Source of the DNA: Algoriphagus ornithinivorans
Lineage (GTDB): Bacteria > Bacteroidota > Bacteroidia > Cytophagales > Cyclobacteriaceae
Reading direction: 5' to 3'
Assembly (NCBI RefSeq): GCF_900115305.1
Contig: NZ_FOVW01000002.1
Location: forward strand, 413,210-477,209
Length of the DNA: 64,000 nucleotides
The notes under the pieces are model-generated. The model saw only the letters and a program-made list of their open reading frames with translations. It had not been told where the DNA came from and ran no database searches. This document shows positions 27,326-35,486 of the stretch, one piece after another. Every line of letters begins with the position of its first letter. The stretch's first letter is position 1. Position numbers and translations under genes: made by a program.

Positions 27326-28842
27326 TGAAAAGGTTGGGAAAGAATACTTAAACATGTTTGGATTCCTTCCAGATAGTTACCAATTCTGATATTCTCATTA
27401 GGTCCGTGAATGTTGTTATCTGGATTTGGAATCCGTACGGAAACTGCCGGAGCATTTAAAATATTGATGAAAGGTGCCATTGGTTGGGAGCCACCCGTTT
27501 GTCTGGTTTTGACATAATCTGATCCAAAAACATGCCTCATTCCTGCTTCCAACCATAGTGCAAAATCAGAATCCATGGAGGTTCTGAAAGGCTGGGAACC
27601 GATGCGAAAATCAAAAGAGGTAAGTTTTGAGTAAGCCTTTCGCTCTTCCAAGCTTGGCTCCTCGCCATCTATTATATAATAGCCTTGATCGGAGATAAAT
27701 TTTCGCAAAAGTGCTATTTGTCTCTCTCCGGGAGTCTCTTTGACTGTCCGGATATCAATTTCTGCTATGGCCACAGAAGGTATCAAAGTCCTTACCTCCT
27801 TTCCTACCCAACCTGCATTGATTCCCCTAATATTTAATGATGGATACTGCATAGCTTCCTGATAGCTCCCTCCCACTTGATCTGCTTTAGCTATTCCAAG
27901 TTCATCCAGGATTTCTTCCATAGATTCCGGCACTTCGGCCATTGCTTGCATGTCGGATTCACTCAAATTGACTCCTTCATAAAAGCCCGGGATTGCTACT
28001 TTCCCAGACTCATCTTTCATTGCTGCCAACAGTTTGGATAAGCCAAAAACCGGATTCGGGGAGAAATTCCCATATTGTCCGGAATGCAGATTTTCTTTTG
28101 CTCCAAATACTTTAATAGTGGCAGTAGCTATTCCTCTTGCACCAAATGCTAGATTGGGGAGGTTGGATAAGTGACGGGTACCGTCCATGATCAATATTCC
28201 ATCGGCTGCAAATAATGCTTGATTAGCCTGCACTATTCCATCTAATTCTGGAGATGAGAGTTCTTCTTGAAAGTCGAGAATCAGCTTCAGGTTAACTGCC
28301 GGCTCAATTTGGTTTTGCTGAAAAATTTCCATAACCGTCAAAAAGCTCATGGCTGGACCTTTGGAGTCTGAGGCCGACCGGGCAAAAATTTTCCAATCCA
28401 AATCGATCTTGTCATTCAATGAACTCCAATTTATTTCCTGCAATTTCCCATCTACTTCTTTTTTCAAGGCAGGGACAAATGGACTTTTTTGGTTCCAAGC
28501 TGTGGTATCCACTGCTTGCCCATCAATCTGCATGTAAACAAGAATCGTTTTTTTCGCGGGGTCAATTTTTCCTTTTGCAAATAAATGAGGAACTCCCCCT
28601 GCGCTGAGTACTTGAGTTTCAAATCCAAGTTTGTCCAATTCTTTTTGACACCAATTGAGATTTGCTTGAATTTGATCAGGAAACCGGCCGTTATTCGGGA
28701 TTTTCAGGAATTCATTAAGCTTGTTTAAAGACGGAAGCAAACTTTCTTCTGAAAGGCGCTGAATCTCAACTTTATCTATTTGAGCAAAAGTTGGAAACCA
28801 GACCAAAGAAAATAAGGTTATTAGTAGGTATAATCGATTCAT
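27322..28842 (-). CDS. secreted M20 family metallopeptidase (dipeptidase-like)
   Basis: A 506-residue exported zinc peptidase. Signal peptide 1-20 (ending FAQ). Catalytic-domain motifs: VYMQIDGQAVD (in place of the usual HxDxxP, so the first zinc His is not obvious), SASDSKGPAMSFL (metal Asp), DFQEELSSPEL (catalytic Glu-Glu), ILIMDGTRH, and a dimerisation domain with NLHSGQYGNFSPNP. The last His sits in NNIHGPNENI. It resembles carnosinase-type M20 proteins. The DUF819 gene follows with a four-base overlap. The altered first motif deserves attention. Confidence 0.85.
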   Translation of the reverse strand: MNRLYLLITLFSLVWFPTFAQIDKVEIQRLSEESLLPSLNKLNEFLKIPNNGRFPDQIQANLNWCQKELDKLGFETQVLSAGGVPHLFAKGKIDPAKKTILVYMQIDGQAVDTTAWNQKSPFVPALKKEVDGKLQEINWSSLNDKIDLDWKIFARSASDSKGPAMSFLTVMEIFQQNQIEPAVNLKLILDFQEELSSPELDGIVQANQALFAADGILIMDGTRHLSNLPNLAFGARGIATATIKVFGAKENLHSGQYGNFSPNPVFGLSKLLAAMKDESGKVAIPGFYEGVNLSESDMQAMAEVPESMEEILDELGIAKADQVGGSYQEAMQYPSLNIRGINAGWVGKEVRTLIPSVAIAEIDIRTVKETPGERQIALLRKFISDQGYYIIDGEEPSLEERKAYSKLTSFDFRIGSQPFRTSMDSDFALWLEAGMRHVFGSDYVKTRQTGGSQPMAPFINILNAPAVSVRIPNPDNNIHGPNENIRIGNYLEGIQTCLSILSQPFQ

Positions 28843-28947
28843 GCCTTGGATTTAGAGAGTAGAAAAATAGAAATATTTTTCTGGTATCTTTTTAAAAGAT
28901 ATTCTTTGGTTGATATGTATCAAAAAAAGCTGCTCAAATTCATGGAA

Positions 28948-28979
28948 TTTGAATGAAATCAGCATAATTCCTAAGTTTA
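28948..28979 (+). promoter_or_regulatory. promoter candidate TTTG-N20-TAAGTTTA
   Basis: TTTG at 28948-28951 and TAAGTTTA at 28972-28979 (one mismatch to TAnnTTTG) are 20 bases apart, and the ATG of the desaturase-like gene follows 20 bases later. Confidence 0.55.
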
Positions 28980-28999
28980 GTATTGGAATATAAACTCAA

Positions 29000-30259
29000 A
29001 TGGAAACCTACGGTAAAATCTTATTAATCGCTATGCCCGCCTTTTTTGTGCTGGTGTTGTTTGAGAAGTTTTGGGGAGTATGGAAAGGAAATGATACGGT
29101 TCCTGTAAATGATATGATTGCGAGTCTCAGCTCGGGAATAACCAATGTGACCAAAGATGTCTTGGGTTTAAGTATCGTAGTTATCTCTTATGAATGGATG
29201 GCCGGAAAATTTGGATTATTTCAAATCGATGCCTCTTGGTTGACATACGTAATCGCTTTTATTGCTTTGGATTTTGCAGGCTATTGGGTGCATAGAATTT
29301 CCCATGAGTATAATCTATTTTGGAACAATCATATCATTCATCATAGCTCAGAGGAATTTAATCTAGCTTGTGCCTTAAGACAAAGCATCTCCTCAATCGT
29401 CAAAATATTCGGAATTTTCTTACTTCCGGCTGCTCTATTGGGTGTTCCAGCCCAAGTAATTGCCATTGTAGCTCCCTTACATCTCTTTGCTCAGTTCTGG
29501 TATCACACCAGACATATCGGCAAAATGGGTTTCTTGGAAAAAATCATAGTTACCCCTTCCCATCACCGGGTTCACCATGCCATCAATCCGGAATATTTGG
29601 ATAAGAATTATGGGCAAATTTTTATCATTTGGGACAAGCTATTTGGAACTTATCAGGAAGAACAGGAGAATGTCCCAGCAGTTTATGGGGTGACAAGACC
29701 AGTTCGAACCTGGAATCCGATTAAAATCAATTTTATGCACCTTTGGCTTCTGATCAAAGATGCCTGGAGAGCTCAAGATTGGAAAGACAAGCTAAAAATT
29801 TGGTTTATGCCATTGGGTTGGAGACCCAAAGATGTTTCCGAGAAATATCCTGTCTACAAAATTGAAGACGTTTATCACTTTGAGAAATACAACCCATTCC
29901 TCAGCAAAGGAATGTTGATTTGGAGTTTTGCCCAGTTAATTGTGCTTTTGCTCCTTCTCAGCTATTTGTTTGGAAATTTAGCCAGCATTGGAGTGCCTGA
30001 TATCTTTTATTACGGAGCCTTTGTCTTTTTGACAGTTTACTCTTACACCGAATTAATGGATAGAAATCCCAATGCTTGGGTTTGGGAAGTTTTGAAAGTG
30101 ATATATGCCTTTTACTTCATTTTTACTTCAGGTGATTGGTTTGGGATCAATGAAGTTTTCCCCGGAGCCTTGACTTTCTTTATTGTCTATTTATTTTTAT
30201 CCTGTTTGCTTTCTGTATGGTTTTGTTTGAAAAATGAAAGGATGCAGTTAGCCAATTGA
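29000..30259 (+). CDS. sterol desaturase / fatty acid hydroxylase family protein
   Basis: A 419-residue integral membrane di-iron enzyme. The histidine clusters are clear: WVHRISH (HxxxH), HIIHHSS (HxxHH) and SHHRVHH (HxxHH), all in the first 200 residues between hydrophobic helices. The C-terminal third adds three or four membrane segments (about 305-410), longer than the minimal family. Members hydroxylate or desaturate lipids such as sterols, carotenoids or fatty acids, and alkylglycerol monooxygenase is a longer relative. The substrate is not readable. It has a plausible promoter of its own and is followed by xdhC 14 bases later. Confidence 0.85.
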   Translation: METYGKILLIAMPAFFVLVLFEKFWGVWKGNDTVPVNDMIASLSSGITNVTKDVLGLSIVVISYEWMAGKFGLFQIDASWLTYVIAFIALDFAGYWVHRISHEYNLFWNNHIIHHSSEEFNLACALRQSISSIVKIFGIFLLPAALLGVPAQVIAIVAPLHLFAQFWYHTRHIGKMGFLEKIIVTPSHHRVHHAINPEYLDKNYGQIFIIWDKLFGTYQEEQENVPAVYGVTRPVRTWNPIKINFMHLWLLIKDAWRAQDWKDKLKIWFMPLGWRPKDVSEKYPVYKIEDVYHFEKYNPFLSKGMLIWSFAQLIVLLLLLSYLFGNLASIGVPDIFYYGAFVFLTVYSYTELMDRNPNAWVWEVLKVIYAFYFIFTSGDWFGINEVFPGALTFFIVYLFLSCLLSVWFCLKNERMQLAN

Positions 30260-30273
30260 GTTAACTTAGGCGC

Positions 30274-31392
30274 ATGAAAGAGTTCAAGCAGATTATTCAG
30301 GCTTACGAAGTTTGCAAGGAAGAATCCATTTCAGCCGCATTGGCTACTGTGGTAAAAGTAGATGGATCTGCCTATAGAAGACCAGGTGCGAGAATGCTCG
30401 TAACCCAAGATGGACAATTAACAGGTGCGATCAGTGGGGGCTGTTTGGAAGGAGATGCCTTGAGAAAGGCCCAAACGGTAATTTTTCAGCAAAAATCCAT
30501 GCTTGTAACTTATGATACTACGGATGAAGATGATCAAAAATTCGGCGTAGGGCTAGGTTGTAATGGAATAATCCACGTATTGATTGAACCATTGGATTTT
30601 TCTAATCCAAGCAACCCCGTTGAATTAATCAAGGAGGCCATCCAAGAGCGTGAATCCAGTCTTCTGCTTACTGTATTTTCTATTCCTAGATCTAAATCAG
30701 AGCAAATAGGTACCATCTTTTTAAAAAGAGGAAATCAGGAATTCGGCAATTCTGGAAAATTGAATCCTCAGCAATGGCTCAGGATAAAACACGAAATCAA
30801 TGGCTTTCAAGAAAATCAGAGTCAAATCATGGAATACGAAGAGTTGGATCAGATTTCCGTATTCTTCGAAAAAATACATCCTGTAACGAGGGTATTACTT
30901 TTTGGTGCGGGAAACGACACAAGGCCTGTAGCCCAAATGGCCGAATTATTGGGAATGGAGCTATTTCTTTTCGATGGAAGAAAAAATCAGGCTACATCTG
31001 CACGTTTTCCATCGGCTCAAAATATTATTGTTGGTTCTGCAGAAGAAGTGTTGCCAAGCATAAGTACCGATTCCAATACTGTTGCTCTTTTAATGACCCA
31101 TAATTTTGAATATGAGGTGATTATTTTGGAAAAGCTCCTGCAATCAGACCTTCCCTATATCGGAATTCTTGGGCCTAAGAAAAAGACAGAAAAACTGGTA
31201 CAGCGATTGGAATCCAAAGGTTTGCAAGTCAACATGGAGAATATTTATGCCCCTGTAGGTCTTGAAATCGGAGCTGAAACTTCTGAAGAAATTGCGCTTT
31301 CTATTATGGCAGAAATTAAAGCAGTTCTAAATCAAAAGAGTCCCATTTTCCTTCGGGACAAAAAAGGTCCCATTCACGAGTCTGGGCTATGA
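30274..31392 (+). CDS. XdhC/CoxI family molybdoenzyme maturation protein
   Basis: A 372-residue protein with an N-terminal XdhC_CoxI domain (AALATVVKVDGSAYRRPGARM, AISGGCLEGDA, GVGLGCNGIIHVLIEP) and a C-terminal Rossmann domain (RVLLFGAGNDTRPVAQMAELL, IGILGPKKKTEKL). XdhC proteins bind sulfurated molybdenum cofactor and deliver it to xanthine dehydrogenase-type enzymes. It overlaps the following MocA-like gene by four bases (ATGA). The likely client is the molybdenum subunit at 37585-39747, six kilobases away. Confidence 0.9.
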   Translation: MKEFKQIIQAYEVCKEESISAALATVVKVDGSAYRRPGARMLVTQDGQLTGAISGGCLEGDALRKAQTVIFQQKSMLVTYDTTDEDDQKFGVGLGCNGIIHVLIEPLDFSNPSNPVELIKEAIQERESSLLLTVFSIPRSKSEQIGTIFLKRGNQEFGNSGKLNPQQWLRIKHEINGFQENQSQIMEYEELDQISVFFEKIHPVTRVLLFGAGNDTRPVAQMAELLGMELFLFDGRKNQATSARFPSAQNIIVGSAEEVLPSISTDSNTVALLMTHNFEYEVIILEKLLQSDLPYIGILGPKKKTEKLVQRLESKGLQVNMENIYAPVGLEIGAETSEEIALSIMAEIKAVLNQKSPIFLRDKKGPIHESGL

Positions 31393-31976
31393 AAACAGGC
31401 ATAATTCTTTTGGCCGCAGGTTCATCTTCCAGATTAGGTAGACCCAAGCAATTGGTGGAGCTGGGAGGTAAAACGCTGATTCAAAACGCTATAGAAGAAT
31501 CTAAAAAAAGCCAAGCAGATTCTATAGTAATTGTTTTGGGTTGGAATCCTGACTTTATCCAAACTGGTTTTGAAAGCAAAAACGTACCTGTTGTAATCAA
31601 TAAGAGCTGGGAAGAAGGTATGGCTTCCAGTATGCAAACAGGGCTCAAGTTTTTGATAGAAAATATCCAAACCGATCAAGTGATTTTGATGCTCTGTGAT
31701 CAGCCATTTGTTGATGCGGTTCTTTTGAATCGATTGATTGAGGAGAAAGAAAGCTCTGGTAAAGGAATCATCGCTTGTTCTTACTCTGGAACCATAGGTG
31801 TGCCTGCGCTTTTTGATGCATCCTATTTCAATGAATTACTGAGCCTCAAAGGTTCAGAGGGTGCTAAAAAGGTGATTTTCAATCATTCTGAAGATGTTTT
31901 GGCGCTTGATTTTCCCGAGGGTGCGATTGATTTGGATACTGAAGATGATTTGAAAAAGATCAAGAATCTCAAATAA
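31389..31976 (+). CDS. MocA-like molybdenum cofactor nucleotidyltransferase
   Basis: A 195-residue NTP transferase. The nucleotide-binding LLAAGSSSRLGRPKQLVELGG at the N terminus and LMLCDQPFVD (metal Asp) in the middle are typical of MocA (CTP:molybdopterin cytidylyltransferase) and MobA relatives. Translational coupling to xdhC supports a molybdenum cofactor role: it would add CMP to the cofactor of a xanthine dehydrogenase-like enzyme. It converges with the NifS-like gene with three bases between the stops. Confidence 0.85.
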   Translation: MKTGIILLAAGSSSRLGRPKQLVELGGKTLIQNAIEESKKSQADSIVIVLGWNPDFIQTGFESKNVPVVINKSWEEGMASSMQTGLKFLIENIQTDQVILMLCDQPFVDAVLLNRLIEEKESSGKGIIACSYSGTIGVPALFDASYFNELLSLKGSEGAKKVIFNHSEDVLALDFPEGAIDLDTEDDLKKIKNLK

Positions 31977-31979
31977 GAT

Positions 31980-33122
31980 CTATCCTCTTAATTCTTTTAC
32001 TACTTTTTCTACCCAATCTACGGTTTGTAGAATTTCGTCTTCGCTAGTTTTTCTTCCCAAAGAAAATCGTATTGACGCTCTTCCTAAATCTGGATCCAAT
32101 CCCATGGCTTTCAATACATGACTAGGTTTAGGGGAAATAGATGTGCAGGCAGAACCCGAACTCACCGCTACTTTTTGATTCACTCTTTTCAATAGCTCCT
32201 CTCCTTCTACTCCTGAAAATGCGATGTTGCAAACATGGGGCAAACGATTATCTTGACTTCCGTTCAATTGTGTATCAGAGATTTTTAGTAATCCCTCTTG
32301 CAACTGATTTCTAAGCTTTTGCAATCGATTAGCTTCTTCATTCATTTCTTCCATTCTCAGCTCTGCAGCTTTTCCAAAACCCACTATACCAGGTACATTT
32401 AGTGTTCCGCTTCTCATTCCCTTTTCATGGCCTCCTCCATGGATTTGAGCCAGTGGCTTGGGCAATTCATGATTGTGTCGCACGTACAATGCGCCTATAC
32501 CTTTAGGACCGTATAATTTATGAGCAGAAATAGCCATCAAATGAATTCCTTGGGTAGAAACCGGGATCTTACCAGCTGCCTGCACTGCATCCGTAATTAA
32601 AATCAGATTTCTATCCTCACATAATTTTGCGATTTCCTCTACGGGGTGAATGATTCCTGTTTCATTATTTGCCCACATTAGGCAAATCGCTTTGGTAGTC
32701 GGGAGAATGGCTTTGACTAATTGATCTATGCTTATTTTACCCATCTCGTCTACGGGTAAATAGGTCACCTCTCCTCCCCTTTTTTCAATTTCTTCAAAGC
32801 AATCCAAAACGGCTTTATGCTCGGATTGACAGGTGATGAAATGCTGTTTTCCGGGCAAAAATGCTTCAAAAGTACCTTTTATAGCCAAATTTAAGGCCTC
32901 TGTAGCTCCAGATGTAAAAATTATTTCCTTAGACTTAGCACCAATCAATTGAGCAATTTTTTCCCGGGCTTCTTCTACCGCATTCTCTGCAACCCAGCCA
33001 AAGGGATGACTCTTACTTGCCGCATTTCCAAAATGATTCGAAAAAAATGGAAGCATGGATTCCATTACTTCTTCAGTGCAAGGAGTAGTGGCATTATAGT
33101 CTAAGTAAATGGGGTATTTCAT
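31980..33122 (-). CDS. cysteine desulfurase, NifS/IscS type
   Basis: A 380-residue PLP enzyme that turns cysteine into alanine and an enzyme-bound persulfide. YLDYNATTPC at the N terminus, TSGATEALNLAIKG, the PLP Lys202 in ISAHKLYGP and the catalytic Cys326 in SSGSACTS are present, so it is a group I desulfurase. No scaffold (IscU) or isc genes are beside it. Its place next to xdhC and the MocA-like gene makes sulfur transfer to molybdenum cofactor a possible task, along with Fe-S assembly or tRNA thiolation. The HxlR gene lies ten bases upstream on the same strand. Confidence 0.9.
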   Translation of the reverse strand: MKYPIYLDYNATTPCTEEVMESMLPFFSNHFGNAASKSHPFGWVAENAVEEAREKIAQLIGAKSKEIIFTSGATEALNLAIKGTFEAFLPGKQHFITCQSEHKAVLDCFEEIEKRGGEVTYLPVDEMGKISIDQLVKAILPTTKAICLMWANNETGIIHPVEEIAKLCEDRNLILITDAVQAAGKIPVSTQGIHLMAISAHKLYGPKGIGALYVRHNHELPKPLAQIHGGGHEKGMRSGTLNVPGIVGFGKAAELRMEEMNEEANRLQKLRNQLQEGLLKISDTQLNGSQDNRLPHVCNIAFSGVEGEELLKRVNQKVAVSSGSACTSISPKPSHVLKAMGLDPDLGRASIRFSLGRKTSEDEILQTVDWVEKVVKELRG

Positions 33123-33132
33123 TGGTTAAGAA

Positions 33133-33483
33133 TTAATGGTTTTCATTTACATTGAACTCCTCCATCAACTGAAGTCCATAATTTCTGATTGTTTCAATAA
33201 TTGGTATAGCACTTAAACCCCTCTCAGTGATAGAGTATTCCACTTTTGGAGGCACTACGGGATAGACTTTTCTATCAATAAACCCTTCGGCTTCCAGTTC
33301 TCTCAATTGACTGGTCAACATTTTATGAGTGATATGCGGAATATCTTTTTTAAGTTCTCCATAGCGCATTACCCGGTCTTTTAATCTCCAAAGAATAGGC
33401 ATTTTCCAAGTTCCACCGATCCTGTCCATTGCAAACTCTACAGGATTGTAATAAAGCTTTTTGTCAAACAAGAAATCAGGCAT
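33133..33483 (-). CDS. HxlR family transcriptional regulator
   Basis: A 116-residue winged-helix regulator. The conserved segment FAMDRIGGTWKMPILWRLKDRVMRYGELKKDIPHITHKMLTSQL is characteristic of HxlR/DUF24 proteins, followed by LEAEGFIDRKVYPVVPPKVEYSIT (wing). There is no Cys near the N terminus, so the thiol-based sensing of YodB or HypR type is not supported. It is divergent from the DJ-1-like gene across 114 bases that include an A/T-rich stretch (33511-33543) where its operator may lie. Confidence 0.9.
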   Translation of the reverse strand: MPDFLFDKKLYYNPVEFAMDRIGGTWKMPILWRLKDRVMRYGELKKDIPHITHKMLTSQLRELEAEGFIDRKVYPVVPPKVEYSITERGLSAIPIIETIRNYGLQLMEEFNVNENH

Positions 33484-33597
33484 ATCGTATCAATTTTCCA
33501 TTTCTTTCCTAAAAGTGTATATCCTAACTATAAGTAAGTATATTGTTAAAGGTACTGTTTAATTTCAAATTTGTCTTGTTCGCTAAACCAAAATTTT

Positions 33598-34374
33598 ATG
33601 AGCAAGATTCAAGAAAAACAAAGCTATGTGCATTTCCATGGTGCACCATTTAAAGGAAAAATATTAATGGTTGCCAGTTCTCCTACAATATCAAAACAAA
33701 CTGGATGGCCAATTGGATTTTGGGCCGCAGAGTTGACACATCCTCTTCGAGTTTTCCAGGAAGCAGGCTATGAAATGGAGTTGGCTTCTACCGAGGGAGG
33801 AAAACTGGAAATGGATGCTTACTCTAATCCAAATGATTCCAGTGGCTATTCCGCACATGATGTGATTTCATTGGGCTATATGCAAAAACCTGAATTCAAT
33901 GAAATGCTGAAAAACACTAGAAAATTGAATTCTGTCAATCCTTCGGATTTTGATGCTATATTTCTTGTTGGAGGTCAAGGTCCCATGTACACTTTCAGAG
34001 GAAATACCAACTTGGAAAAGCTATTTGTGACATTTTTTGAATTAGGTAAGCCCAGTGCCGCTGTTTGTCATGCTACTACTCTCCTATTGGAAGCAAAAAA
34101 GTCTAACGGTGAGCTCCTTGTAAGAGGAAAGACATGGACGGGATTTGCAGATGCTGAGGAAGAATTTGCAGATCAGGCAGTAGGTATGAAAATTCAGCCT
34201 TATCGAATAGAAGAAGAAGCAAGAAAATTGAAAGGAACAACTTTTAAAGTTTCTTCTCCATTTTCTTCCTATGCCATTCAAGATGGAAACTTGATTACAG
34301 GTCAACAGCAAAATTCTGGTGAAGCAGCAGCGAAATTGGTGGTGGATTTGTTGAATTTAAAATCAAAAAAGTAA
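33598..34374 (+). CDS. DJ-1/PfpI family protein (class I glutamine amidotransferase-like)
   Basis: A 258-residue protein of the Hsp31-like branch of the DJ-1 superfamily. ILMVASSPTI, GYEMELASTEGG, AIFLVGGQGPMY and the nucleophile elbow SAAVCHATTLLL (Cys157, followed by His) give the Cys-His pair with an upstream Glu candidate (AAELTHPL). Relatives act as glyoxalase III, deglycases or chaperones. The frame is open from a TTG at 33571, but the ATG at 33598 is the better start. It is divergent from hxlR and followed four bases later by a reductase-like gene, which suggests an electrophile or redox response unit (inference). Confidence 0.85.
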   Translation: MSKIQEKQSYVHFHGAPFKGKILMVASSPTISKQTGWPIGFWAAELTHPLRVFQEAGYEMELASTEGGKLEMDAYSNPNDSSGYSAHDVISLGYMQKPEFNEMLKNTRKLNSVNPSDFDAIFLVGGQGPMYTFRGNTNLEKLFVTFFELGKPSAAVCHATTLLLEAKKSNGELLVRGKTWTGFADAEEEFADQAVGMKIQPYRIEEEARKLKGTTFKVSSPFSSYAIQDGNLITGQQQNSGEAAAKLVVDLLNLKSKK

Positions 34375-34378
34375 GGAT

Positions 34379-34996
34379 ATGGAAATAGCAATTATAGGAA
34401 CGGGAAACGTTGGTGGTGCATTAGCCACTAAATGGGCAAAATCAGGACATCAAATTCATTTGGGTGTTCAGGATAGCTCCAATTTTAAGGGAGATAATTT
34501 GGTCTCAAACCCAAATACAACAGTTCATTCAGTATCTGAAGCTGTAAAAATTTCTGAGGTGATCTTAATAGCAACTCCAGCAAAGGCAGCAATTGAAGTA
34601 GCCCAAAGCTTAGGCGATACTTCTGGAAAAATTATCATAGACGCCATGAATATTATTATGGGAAATGGCCCCATTGGATATAAATCAACCTCAGCCGCAA
34701 TACTTGATCATACTGCCTCAAGAGATGTAGTCAAATGTTTCAATACCACTGGCTACAATAACATGCAAAACCCTAAATACGGAGCCCATTCATTGGACTT
34801 GTTTGTCGCTGGCGATAGTGAAAAAGGAAAAACGGTCGCAATCCAACTTGCAAAAGATGGTGGATTTGAAGCTTGCTATTCAATTGGTGGAAATGACAAA
34901 TTTGAATTAATGGAGCAATTCGCTTGGTTTTGGATTAATCTTGCCATGTTTCAGGGACAAGGAAGAGAAATTGGATTTAAGTTACTGAAAAGGTAA
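34379..34996 (+). CDS. F420-dependent NADP reductase-like NAD(P)-binding protein
   Basis: A 205-residue protein with an N-terminal Rossmann motif IAIIGTGNVGGALATKWAKSGH and the later VILIATPAKAAIEVAQSLGD and KCFNTTGYNNMQNPKYG, typical of the small NADP-binding family named for F420H2:NADP oxidoreductase. F420 use is not expected in Bacteroidota, so the real substrate is open. It follows the DJ-1-like gene by four bases and is probably under HxlR control with it. Confidence 0.82.
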   Translation: MEIAIIGTGNVGGALATKWAKSGHQIHLGVQDSSNFKGDNLVSNPNTTVHSVSEAVKISEVILIATPAKAAIEVAQSLGDTSGKIIIDAMNIIMGNGPIGYKSTSAAILDHTASRDVVKCFNTTGYNNMQNPKYGAHSLDLFVAGDSEKGKTVAIQLAKDGGFEACYSIGGNDKFELMEQFAWFWINLAMFQGQGREIGFKLLKR

Positions 34997-35024
34997 AATT
35001 CATTTTAGATAGTTAAATTGCAGT

Positions 35025-35372
35025 ATGCAAGAAACTTGGACATTTGACTATCCCAAATCTCAAATAAAAGACGATTCATTGAGTTCTTTCTTGAAAGCCA
35101 AAAAGAAAGATTTGGGCATTTTTCTTTCCTATTATTACAAAAAAGAAGGTGCAGTAGCCGAGGATGTAAACTTAAAAACCGAGCCTCAATTTTCTGATTC
35201 TAATTCAGGCAGTTTTGAGGTGGATTTTTCCTTGGTTCATTTTAATGCCTGCCTGGCCATTCATGAACAAGTGAGAGAATCTTTAAAAATTGATTTTGAA
35301 TTTGATTCAAAATCTTCCAAATTAAAACTGATAGGGCCTTATTGGCCTAGCAGAGAAATGGATGAGATCTGA
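35025..35372 (+). CDS. hypothetical protein
   Basis: A 115-residue soluble protein I do not recognise. It begins MQETWTFDYPKSQIKDDSLSS and has a lysine-rich stretch (FLKAKKKDLGIFLSYYYKKEG) followed by beta-like segments (SFEVDFSLVHFNACLAIH). There is no signal peptide, membrane segment or metal motif. It lies 28 bases after the F420-reductase-like gene on the same strand and may be part of that transcript. The codon use looks like that of its neighbours, so I take it as a real gene. Confidence 0.55.
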   Translation: MQETWTFDYPKSQIKDDSLSSFLKAKKKDLGIFLSYYYKKEGAVAEDVNLKTEPQFSDSNSGSFEVDFSLVHFNACLAIHEQVRESLKIDFEFDSKSSKLKLIGPYWPSREMDEI

Positions 35373-35438
35373 TTTTTTTCATCTTTCAACATAATCTGAA
35401 TTAATCTCAAATTCATGTGCCTCATTTTAAATGAAAGG

Positions 35439-35468
35439 TTGCAATTCCTTTCATTTGAAGTAATTTTG
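35439..35468 (+). promoter_or_regulatory. promoter of glnS (TTG-N19-TAATTTTG)
   Basis: TTG at 35439-35441 and a perfect TAATTTTG at 35461-35468 are 19 bases apart, and the ATG follows 18 bases after the box. This promoter lies downstream of the alternative start at 35415 and so supports the start at 35487. Confidence 0.75.
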
Positions 35469-35486
35469 GCATTCAGTTTTTCAATT

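Noticed and set aside
33511..33543. Perfect dyad operator for HxlR
   Set aside because: Only the outer TATA ends match in inverted orientation; the centre does not, so I do not list it as a site.
35415..35486. N-terminal extension of GlnRS starting at 35415
   Set aside because: A promoter with good -33 and -7 boxes lies at 35439-35468, and the extra residues have no counterpart in the family.
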